Positions 1-6,400 of a stretch of 6,748 bases of DNA are shown in pieces (the first letter of the stretch is position 1; each line of letters opens with the position of its first letter). The notes below the pieces were generated by a model, which worked only from the letters and a program-made list of their open reading frames with translations, was not told the origin of the DNA and did not search any database. The stretch lies in assembly GCA_905194315.1 (NCBI GenBank), contig CAJJRX010000051.1, positions 1-6,748 of the forward strand, in the 5' to 3' direction. This DNA comes from an uncultured Sutterella sp. (GTDB taxonomy: Bacteria > Pseudomonadota > Gammaproteobacteria > Burkholderiales > Burkholderiaceae_F). Position numbers and translations under genes: made by a program.

Positions 1-45
1 CTCTCGGGACTTTCACCCGTTAACACATGCTCATGCCGAGCACAC
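1..45 (-). mobile_element. 5' end of a probable group IIC intron (partial, runs off the window)
   Basis: Read on the minus strand from position 45, the sequence opens with GTGTG, matching the group II intron 5' consensus GUGYG. A short stem follows (GCTC at 38-41 with GAGC at 29-32, loop GGCAT), then CGGGTGAAAGTCCCG (5-19), a hairpin of the type seen near the start of domain I in many bacterial group II introns. The boundary falls directly after the T-tract of the ccmI terminator, and bacterial class C introns are known to insert just downstream of intrinsic terminators. Only 45 bases are visible: no ribozyme core, reverse transcriptase or 3' end can be checked. The alternative is an unrelated intergenic or coding end. 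Confidence 0.6.
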
Positions 46-85
46 AAAAGAAAAACCCGCCAGTCCTCAAAAAACGGCGGGTTTT
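46..85 (-). terminator. Intrinsic terminator of ccmI
   Basis: A 10-bp inverted repeat (52-61 with 76-85, core CCCGCC/GGCGGG, 14-nt loop) sits four bases beyond the ccmI stop codon. On the minus strand the stem is followed by TTTTTCTTTT, a good U-tract. The stem flanks are A/T symmetric, so weak termination on the other strand is possible. It ends the ccmI transcript and forms the apparent 5' exon of the putative intron next to it. Confidence 0.85.
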
Positions 86-89
86 CTTA

Positions 90-983
90 TTATTTGGCAG
101 GCGCTGCGCCAGCCTCTTTTTCAGCGGTGGCCTTTTCAACGCGGCGCAGCCTGTCGAGCATCTCTCGGGCCTCCATATAGTCGGGGCTTGACGGGGACAT
201 CGTCATCAGAAGCGACTCCATCGCATCGGCAGCACGCTTCCACTCTTCGAGATCCGTGGCTGCCATAACCAGAAGCTGGGTGATGCGCACGTCCTCGGGC
301 CGCATATTATGCACCTCCTCGAGCAGCGGGAGCGCTTCGGCGGTGTCCTTACGGTTGTGGGTGGTGAGCAGCGCTGCGGCCATCTCAAGCGTCACAGAGG
401 GGTCGTTTCGCACCTTCGTCATCACCTCACGGGCGGTGCGGTAGGCATTCACGGCGCCGGCAAAATCGTCCTTCTCGGCAAGCTTGCGCGCGAGCAGCAC
501 CCAGGCGCGGCCATCACGGCGGTTATCCTTGAGGTAGATCTGCAGCTGTTCGACGTTGGCAGTGCCTTCGAGCACGCGCTGATCGTCGGCAAGACGCATC
601 AGTTCAGGCGAGCCTTTGAGGCCGTAGCCCATGATGGTCACGACGGCAAAAAGCGCCGCCACAGCACCGATCACGATCGCGGGCGAAAATGTGCGGGAGG
701 TCTCTGCGGACTCGATCTGCGCACTCTCTTCAAGCGCACGGCGTTCGAGATCCTCCATCATCAGCGCATGGTCCGCCTCACTCACGAGCCCCCGGCGACG
801 ATCCTCATCGAGCCGCTGCTTCTCTTCGCGCAGTGCGGCCGAGAGCGCCTCCCTGTGCTCGAGCGCCTCCTCGCGCGGCTGATGCTTTTCACTGACGCGC
901 ATAAGCGTGGGGACCACAAACGCCATGGCGATCAGTGTCATCACGACAAAGAGCGAGTAAAGAATAATCTCATCGGTTGTCAT
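90..983 (-). CDS. ccmI: CcmI/NrfG-like c-type cytochrome biogenesis TPR protein
   Basis: Inner-membrane component of system I cytochrome c maturation. CcmI proteins hold unfolded apocytochromes and hand them to the CcmF/CcmH haem ligation complex in the periplasm. The 297 residues show the family layout: TM helix about 6-28, a charged cytoplasmic loop (about 29-97, rich in Glu/Arg, likely coiled), TM helix about 100-121, then a periplasmic TPR domain. The clearest TPR is at about 157-190 (GRAWVLLARKL, then DDFAGAVNAYRTA), with weaker ones at about 197-230 and 234-265. The tail is Ala/Lys/Glu-rich. The ATG at 981-983 is preceded by AAGGA at 8-nt spacing. The upstream neighbour is a cytochrome with a CXXCK haem site, a motif that in E. 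coli needs the NrfEFG system, whose NrfG resembles the CcmI TPR domain. No other ccm genes are in view. The family call is firm; a dedicated role for the neighbour is inference. Confidence 0.85.
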   Translation of the reverse strand: MTTDEIILYSLFVVMTLIAMAFVVPTLMRVSEKHQPREEALEHREALSAALREEKQRLDEDRRRGLVSEADHALMMEDLERRALEESAQIESAETSRTFSPAIVIGAVAALFAVVTIMGYGLKGSPELMRLADDQRVLEGTANVEQLQIYLKDNRRDGRAWVLLARKLAEKDDFAGAVNAYRTAREVMTKVRNDPSVTLEMAAALLTTHNRKDTAEALPLLEEVHNMRPEDVRITQLLVMAATDLEEWKRAADAMESLLMTMSPSSPDYMEAREMLDRLRRVEKATAEKEAGAAPAK

Positions 984-991
984 CGAGGCAT

Positions 992-996
992 TCCTT
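992..996 (-). promoter_or_regulatory. Ribosome-binding site of ccmI
   Basis: AAGGA on the minus strand, 8 nt before the ATG at 981-983. It overlaps an out-of-frame ATG at 988-990 and supports the downstream ATG as the start because only that one has proper spacing. Confidence 0.6.
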
Positions 997-1072
997 CAGA
1001 AGTATCCCGTGTTGCGAGGAAAGTGAGCGGAGAGAATCTCCGGCGGGCGCGCTATTGTCGCAGATACGTATT

Positions 1073-1131
1073 AAAAAATGCTGAAACGGGCAGAACTTCG
1101 TGGAGAAATTCTGCCCGTCAGTCTGTTTCAG
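1073..1131 (-). terminator. Hairpin plus T-run between the octahaem cytochrome gene and ccmI
   Basis: A perfect 10-bp inverted repeat (1086-1095 with 1109-1118, ACGGGCAGAA/TTCTGCCCGT, 13-nt loop) is flanked by a second pairing (CTGAAAC 1081-1087 with GTTTCAG 1125-1131, sharing its last two bases with the inner stem). On the minus strand TTTTTT (1073-1078) follows within three to a few bases. It starts about 19 bases past the cytochrome stop, so it looks like that gene's intrinsic terminator. Because ccmI follows on the same strand, partial read-through or an independent ccmI promoter in 997-1072 are both possible. I see no convincing promoter there. Confidence 0.6.
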
Positions 1132-1149
1132 ACCATTGAACGAATCAGA

Positions 1150-2772
1150 TTACTTCTTCTGAGCGTTCTTTTCATCCACAGCCTTGCGCAGGAGGTTGGA
1201 GGCATCCTGAGCAGCCTTGGCAGCCTTGGCGAGACTGCGCACAGCCATGTCGTGGTTGTGGAAGTAGGCGCCGTTCACAGCAGTCCAGTATTCCCAGTTG
1301 AGGTGAGCGGTGGAGTGAAGCTTGCGGGCTTCATCGAGCACCTTTTCATCCACACCGGCAACCTTGGCCATATCGAACGCATCGAACATGTCGTCCATAC
1401 GGGCTTCGGTTTCACGGAGCTTGCCGCGGAAGTGGTTCTTCATCGTGTCGATAGCGGTAACCATCTGCTTTTCAGACTTGTCCTTGTGGCAGGTCAGGCA
1501 GGTTTCCTTGATGTAGTGCTTCGGCGAGGTAGCCCAGTGCAGGGTATAGGTCTTACCGTTCTTATCCTTGACCTTGGGCATATGGCAGGTGGCACATTCA
1601 GCACCGGCCTTGTCGTGCACGGAACCAAAGAAGGTTTCGCTGTCGGGATGCTGCATCTTCACAAGAAGAGCGCCCGTACGGTTATGCTTGAAGTCGCGGA
1701 AACCGACCTTTTCGTAGTAGGCTTCGATCTGATCAGCGTTCTTCCAGGGGAAGTGGTTGGTCAGACGGTTGTCAAAGCCGATCTTTTCACCGGTCTTGGC
1801 ATCGATACCGGGGTTGCAGACGTACTCGACGTGGCACTGGGCGCACATCAGGCGGGAGTCAGAACGACCGAGGAAACCGAGCTTGCGGGTGAAACCACGA
1901 ACACCGGCGTCCACAACGTTAACCGTCGTGGGGTTGGCAGCCATGGTCTTGTAGACGTTGGCATCATCTTCACGGCTCATGGCGTCAATCAGAGCATCAC
2001 GCTGGATGCGGGGCTTGCCGCTGTGAGGATCGTGGCAGAAGTTGCAGTTGATGGCGTGCTGAACATTACGAACGAGCTGGACAGGATCGGAGCCGCGGTT
2101 GAACTTGGCACCGTCGACCTTGTCACCCATGTAGGCCCAGTCGAGCATCGCGTCAGTGGACTTGCAGCTCCAGCACACGGCGTTGGCAGCCGTAGCCGTA
2201 CCGGGCTTGAAGACCTTCTGACCGTTGCTGTCAGGTTCCAGATCCTTGAGCACATCCCAGGCCTTGTAGGACTTGCCGTCAGGCAGCGTGGAATAGAGCC
2301 AGCCGTCCTTGGGCTGGAAGCGACCGCCGAAGGCACGGTCCACAGCAAACTGGTCGATGACCATCATGGCGTGTCCGCGCGGTTCGTCGTGTTCCTTCGT
2401 GAAGCCGTGCGTACCGAGCGCGCGGTCAAAGAAGGGGTTGGGAGCGGGACCCGTCATTTCCTTCTTGGAAAGACGTGCACCCTTATCGCTCATCGTGAAG
2501 AGGGACTTGTACTGGTTCGGATGGCAGGCACCGCAGTTGGCGGGGTCCATATTGGTACTCGGACGGGCCTTGATGTTCTTCAGATGCTCTTCCGTACCGT
2601 TATGGCAGCTGACGCAGCCCACTTTAGCGTGAACAGCACCGGCATGATCCTTGGCAACGTTGGCGTGGCAGCCAGCACAGACGTTGTTATCAGCAGCAAA
2701 AACCGAACCGCTCAGCGTCATCCCGAAAAGGGCGGCAGCGAGCGCTAACGGCTTCAGATTTTGAAATGTCAT
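1150..2772 (-). CDS. Periplasmic octahaem nitrite reductase (ONR/TvNiR type, NrfA-related cytochrome c)
   Basis: Probably reduces nitrite to ammonium with six electrons in the periplasm; hydroxylamine and sulfite are known side substrates of the family. A Sec signal peptide (about 1-26, SVFA then ADNN) leads into eight haem sites: CXXCH at 32, 53, 80, 243, 310, 393 and 425, and CWSCK at 200, the Lys-ligated catalytic haem. Three N-terminal haems followed by a five-haem NrfA-like core starting with CXXCK is the octahaem nitrite reductase order. Core residues match NrfA: CHVEY (Glu316, Tyr317), KMQH (Lys372, Gln374, His375), CHMPK at 396-400, and a candidate catalytic Arg132. Tyr317-Val-Cys319 matches the Tyr-X-Cys thioether pair described in Thioalkalivibrio enzymes. 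The C-terminal helices (about 436-535) resemble the NrfA dimer region. All eight sites are regular, so it is not MccA sulfite reductase, which has one CX15CH-type site. ATG has AAGGAG 6 nt upstream. No NrfH/NrfBCD electron donor is in view. Confidence 0.88.
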   Translation of the reverse strand: MTFQNLKPLALAAALFGMTLSGSVFAADNNVCAGCHANVAKDHAGAVHAKVGCVSCHNGTEEHLKNIKARPSTNMDPANCGACHPNQYKSLFTMSDKGARLSKKEMTGPAPNPFFDRALGTHGFTKEHDEPRGHAMMVIDQFAVDRAFGGRFQPKDGWLYSTLPDGKSYKAWDVLKDLEPDSNGQKVFKPGTATAANAVCWSCKSTDAMLDWAYMGDKVDGAKFNRGSDPVQLVRNVQHAINCNFCHDPHSGKPRIQRDALIDAMSREDDANVYKTMAANPTTVNVVDAGVRGFTRKLGFLGRSDSRLMCAQCHVEYVCNPGIDAKTGEKIGFDNRLTNHFPWKNADQIEAYYEKVGFRDFKHNRTGALLVKMQHPDSETFFGSVHDKAGAECATCHMPKVKDKNGKTYTLHWATSPKHYIKETCLTCHKDKSEKQMVTAIDTMKNHFRGKLRETEARMDDMFDAFDMAKVAGVDEKVLDEARKLHSTAHLNWEYWTAVNGAYFHNHDMAVRSLAKAAKAAQDASNLLRKAVDEKNAQKK

Positions 2773-2778
2773 TGTTTT

Positions 2779-2784
2779 CTCCTT
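2779..2784 (-). promoter_or_regulatory. Ribosome-binding site of the octahaem cytochrome
   Basis: AAGGAG on the minus strand, 6 nt before the ATG at 2770-2772. It is near-ideal and fixes the start, in agreement with the signal peptide beginning at that Met. Confidence 0.85.
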
Positions 2785-3077
2785 GGGGATTTAATTGCAT
2801 CCAGCCCAGAGTGAGGAATTCTCCACCGCCCGCCGGCGGACCGGAGAGTGTGTGAGGAATATCATCTCGCGCTGATTCCAACGTCATTTCACTTTGTTCA
2901 GCTTTGGGGTTAAACAGTTGCGAAATGTGGGGTGTTGGCATAACGTCCCGTGTGTCGCACGGTAGGTTTGGTATAAAGAAGACCGCCGTGAATGTGTCAG
3001 CCGGTCCGGCAGAACCTGAAAACACTACTCCCACTGGTCTCTTTTATATCGTCCCCTAGTTTAAGGAAGTTTTAAGG

Positions 3078-3094
3078 ATGGCGAAATACGCCAT
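3078..3094. repeat. Perfect 6-bp inverted repeat, operator-like
   Basis: ATGGCG-AAATA-CGCCAT, a perfect palindrome with a 5-nt spacer in AT-rich surroundings, about 310 bp upstream of the nitrite reductase start. Size and symmetry suit a dimeric repressor or activator site. It has no T-run beside it, so a terminator is unlikely. Confidence 0.4.
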
Positions 3095-3105
3095 TAGGGA
3101 GGTAT

Positions 3106-3117
3106 GGGGTAAACCCC
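3106..3117. repeat. GGGGT-AA-ACCCC inverted repeat
   Basis: A 5-bp inverted repeat with a 2-nt gap, beginning 12 bases after the ATGGCG palindrome. It overlaps the tandem NarL-like heptamers and borders the AT-rich direct repeats. It may be part of the same regulator-binding cluster. Confidence 0.3.
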
Positions 3118-3144
3118 TATATATTATGGATTTTCCTATATATT
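3116..3144. repeat. Pair of CCTATATATT direct repeats, 19-bp period
   Basis: CCTATATATT occurs at 3116-3125 and again at 3135-3144, a spacing near two helical turns. A related TTTATAGG lies at 3172-3179. The block 3116-3180 is the most AT-rich part of the window. On the minus strand TTGAAA (about 3144-3149) with TAATAT about 16 bases downstream is a second possible promoter core. It could be an upstream activator site, or simply promoter AT-richness. Confidence 0.4.
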
Positions 3145-3330
3145 TCAATTACTTAACAAATTTACTACCACTTTATAGGTAATCCTTGATGGATGAGGAG
3201 AATTATCCCATACAGGCTGTTTCTACACCGAACGTCGGTAATCCGACGGACAGGCCGGCAGTGGTTATAGAAATGCTGACAGCCGCTGATAGCGTATGCC
3301 TGAGTTCTGCCCCATTGAAAACCTGCATAA
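3145..3330. other. Intergenic stretch with a small perfect hairpin, no gene seen
   Basis: No credible coding region on either strand. The one open frame on the plus strand (ATG at 3186) has no recognisable protein content and runs through the autotransporter terminator. The stretch contains CGTCGG-TAAT-CCGACG (3233-3248), a perfect 6-bp stem with a 4-nt loop and no T-run, and an imperfect repeat GCTGACAGC/GCTGATAGC (about 3277-3295). Its role is unknown. Confidence 0.4.
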
Positions 3331-3350
3331 GTCAGATAAAGTCAGATAAA
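3331..3350. repeat. Tandem 10-bp repeat GTCAGATAAA x2
   Basis: Two exact adjacent copies of GTCAGATAAA at 3331-3340 and 3341-3350, directly beyond the autotransporter terminator on the minus strand. Probably a replication-slippage duplication; it overlaps the start of the A-run that forms the terminator U-tract. Confidence 0.7.
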
Positions 3351-3372
3351 AAAAGCCGCCCGGACGGGCGGC
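3347..3372 (-). terminator. Strong intrinsic terminator of the autotransporter
   Basis: On the minus strand GCCGCCC-GTCC-GGCGGGC-type pairing (3366-3372 with 3355-3361, 7-bp perfect stem, 4-nt loop) is followed by TTTTTTT. It lies about 60 bases past the stop codon and insulates the nitrite reductase promoter region from upstream transcription. A second stem lies between it and the gene. Confidence 0.9.
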
Positions 3373-3397
3373 AGAGTTTAAGCAGATTATTGTTGTG

Positions 3398-3422
3398 CCG
3401 GAAGGCGGTTCAGGCCGCCTCC
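3398..3422 (-). other. 3'-UTR hairpin ahead of the terminator
   Basis: GGAAGGCGG (3400-3408) pairs with CCGCCTCC (3415-3422) with one bulged base and a 6-nt loop. It sits between the autotransporter stop and the terminator and has no U-tract of its own. It may stabilise the transcript end or be half of a tandem terminator. Confidence 0.55.
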
Positions 3423-3433
3423 CGGTTCTTTTA

Positions 3434-6400
3434 TCAGAACTCCCACTTCAGACCGGCAGAGATGTTGTAGTCACGGGTGAAGTGGTGACCGTGTTCACGC
3501 TCGGCCTGCATGTAAAAGCGCAGGTCGTCCCGGGCCTGCCAGTCCACGCCGAGACCGTAGTAAAAGCGCGTGCCGATATCCGACGACATACGGAAGCCGT
3601 TGATGTAGGCAACCTGATCACCCAGGAACTCGTGGTTCACACCGGCCTTCACATACGGCTGCCAGTAGCGCTGGCCGTTGCCGCCCTCGGTCGAGAACTT
3701 CTTGCCGAGCACAATACCGGCACGCCCGTTGAGCGAATCCATACCGTGCTGGTCAATTTCCATACCGTTGCTGGCACGGTAGTGGCCGCCCTTGAGCCAG
3801 AAGTACGAGAGCTGCAGCTGCGGCTCGGCAAACCAGTAGTCACGTCCTTCGTTGCTGTAGCGGAAGTTCATCTTGCGGCCGACTTCAATCGAGAGACCCA
3901 GACCGTAGGTCTTGTGGTTGTCATACACCGCGGTGCCGTCGAGCATCGTTGCATTGATCTTCTGACGGAAGCGGTCAATCGAGGCGACCAGATCCGAGTA
4001 CCAGCCCTCCTCCTTGTCAACCCAGGTCGCATAGAGCACGCCGCCGACACTGCGGAGGTTGCCGTCGGCACGATCACCGATATCCTGAGTACCGCGACCG
4101 AAGCGGATCTGTCCGCCCACGATCCACATCGTATCCTCGTCCTCGTCGGCAATCGTGTCGTAGCCGATGCCGGCACCATAGACCTTCTGGCGGAACGTTG
4201 TGCCGCCCAGGCCTTCCAGATGCGACTTGTCAGCAAACGCACGACCCCAGAGGCCGGTGCGGGTGGCGTAACGGACTTCACCGAGTCGCTTGCGAAGGTC
4301 GGACTGGATGCCGTACCAGAGCGCATACTGGGCGGCAATGCCCGAGAGCGCAGCCTCCGCCTCACCGGTGGGAGAGAGCTCTTTCGTGCGCTGCAGATAC
4401 CATTCCTGACCGCCGTTACGCTCGGAGGTCATCAGCTTGTAGGTGTAGGTACCAAGGTCAATCTTGTTGTCCGTACCGTTGGCGAGGTTAAACGCTGCAG
4501 GGTCAGCACCAACAGCCGCCTCAGCACGGGCAAGGTAGCTTGCGGTCTGCACTTCAACCGGCTCGACGCCGCTCGCCTTCACATGCAGGCCGTGAGTGCC
4601 CGAGAGCGACTCCGTCACGAGAACGCTGTCAGAGATATCCTTGTCGAGATCGGTGCGCAGGTAAAAGTTCCCGCTGCCCGAGAGCGTCTTCACTTCAAGC
4701 TCGGCCGGCGCATCAGTGGGCGCCATCCGGGCGGAGGCGGCGGCAAACGCCGGAGAGGCCTTCCAGCCGGCAGCTGTGTTACCTACGTAGACATGTGCAC
4801 CGTTAATGTCGAGCGAGCTCACCGTGGCCACGTACCGGCCATCGTCTGCCTGCACAGGATCGTTTGAGGAAATCATCTCCCATGTGGTGCCCGCACCCAT
4901 CGAAAGGTCGATTGCACCGGAAAACTCTTCAGCCGGATCACCGGCACTTCTCGTCCAGCCTCTGAAGGCTGCACCGTCAGCAAAGGCAACACTGATTTCG
5001 GCATCTGACGTTACAGCACCGATATCGCCGGTAATCCCGGTGGTGTCTGTCGAACTGATCACACCTTTGCCGTTTTCCGTCTCTGCATACATCGCATAGA
5101 CCTGCGAGGTGCTTTGCGGAGCGGACACTGAAACGGAGGAGCCTTTCAGATTGACTGCACCGCTGCTGGTGTACACAGCAAGAACCATATCCGAGCTGTC
5201 TTTTGCGGCAGCGCTGATATCCGTGTTGGTAATTTCAGCGGTAGCCACCTCGCCGTCACTTGTCGCAACATCCCAGTTCTTGGCAAAAACGCCCCATGTG
5301 TAATCGCCGCCTTCGACCTTGAGACTTGAGCGGCTCTCTTCACTGCCGAATGCCACCTTACTGCCCGGCAAACCATCTTTATTGTCGAGCACCCGGATAC
5401 CGGTAGCCAATCCGCCGCCGGAAGTCACGGTGATATCCCCGGAGGTCTTTGTGATGGCGCCGCCGGAGGTCGCCTCCAGACCCTTGGCGTGTCCCAGGCC
5501 TTCGCTTTGTGCAGTGACGCTGCCGCCGGCGAGCGAAACCGTCACATTTTCACCGGTTGCCTCCACACCAACGGCGGCACTGTCAGTAACCGCCTTTGCC
5601 GTGATATCAAGCGCACCGGTTGCGGCGAACGTGGAGGTTTTGAGAGCCCGCAGACCGGCTGCTGTTTTGTTTTCGTTTCCATGGGCAACAGCTTCAAGAC
5701 TGCCGCCGCTCATGGTCATGTCAGCGTAGTTAATCTCAACAGCACGCGCATCAGTACCTTCCGCGCGGATGTTTACATTGCCGATTTCCACCGTTTTCCT
5801 GGGCCCACCACTTTCGCTGATCGTGCGCAGTCCGCGTGCATAACCGACCATGGTTGTGCCGGCGAGATCGGTTGCTGCCGCATCAATAGAGCCGTCCTTC
5901 ATCTTGAAGGTCGAGTTGCCTTCGAGCAGCACACCGTAGGCGAGATTTCCGCTCCAGACGTTATCTGGAACATCCGACACTGTTCTGGCTACCAGTTCGG
6001 CGTTATTTAGCACCAGTGTGCCTTCACTAGCTCTCGCTGCAAAAGAGCGGAAATAGTTGGCACGGTTATCCGCCTGTGCTGTGGCCCTCACAGTGATCTT
6101 GTCACTGGTGACCACGATATGGCCCGGATAGTATTTACCATCCTGAGAGTTGTATTCACCGGCAGCGAGCCCTTGAGCTTCCGTCGAGGAGGATCGCTCA
6201 GTGGTTCGGGCATAGGTTTTAATGTCGGTGGTTCCGGTATTGATGGTACCGCCCAGTCTGGCGTGAACACCTGTGGTAACAGCAATTTTAGTGGAGTCCG
6301 ACTGCAGATCAATCGTGCCGCCTTTAACGGTGAGTAAATCGTCCGAGTATGCGATCTGACCTGTAGAGGCTGCCAGCCCGCCACTCGCTGTAGCATATGC

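Larger units (their letters stand above)
2785..3120 (-). promoter_or_regulatory. Upstream control region of the octahaem cytochrome gene (no coding evidence)
   Basis: This gene-free stretch lies before the nitrite reductase. The best sigma70-like pair I find on the minus strand is CTGACA (2995-3000) and TATACC (2970-2975) with a long 19-bp spacer, so it is weak. A GC hairpin (CCGCCGGCGG, 2828-2837) and a repeated GTGAGGAAT (2811-2819 and 2852-2860) lie in the probable leader. TGTGA-N6-TCATC (2851-2866) is a poor CRP/FNR-family match. Farther up, TACCCCA and TACCTCC lie head to tail (about 3098-3111), each one base off the NarL/NarP heptamer TACYYMT, which would suit a nitrite reductase. None is strong enough to name a regulator. 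Confidence 0.35.

Noticed and set aside
1..45. C-terminal coding end on the plus strand
   Set aside because: Open frames exist, but a 45-base edge gives no support, and the minus-strand group II intron features explain the sequence better.
1078..2748. 556-codon open frame on the plus strand opposite the octahaem cytochrome
   Set aside because: Its length follows from codon bias of the real gene on the other strand. It has no ribosome-binding site or recognisable domain, while the minus strand has eight haem motifs and a signal peptide.
1150..2772. MccA-type octahaem sulfite reductase
   Set aside because: MccA carries an unusual CX15CH-type haem site and lacks CXXCK. Here all eight sites are regular, one is CXXCK, and NrfA catalytic and calcium-site residues are kept.
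2851..2866. CRP/FNR-like site TGTGA-N6-TCATC
   Set aside because: Only one half-site is good and it probably lies downstream of the promoter candidates; chance match likely.
2690..3034. 114-codon minus-strand frame overlapping the start of the octahaem cytochrome
   Set aside because: It runs through the promoter/RBS region and out of frame into the signal peptide; no domain and no good ribosome-binding site.
3186..3470. 94-codon plus-strand frame in the intergenic gap
   Set aside because: GATGAGGAG lies inside the frame after the ATG, not before it. The frame reads through the autotransporter terminator and 3' end, and the protein resembles nothing.
3395..4867. 490-codon open frame on the plus strand opposite the autotransporter barrel
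   Set aside because: Antisense shadow of a GC-rich gene. It starts across the autotransporter 3' hairpin, and the protein is low-complexity Val/Ala/Arg with no family features.
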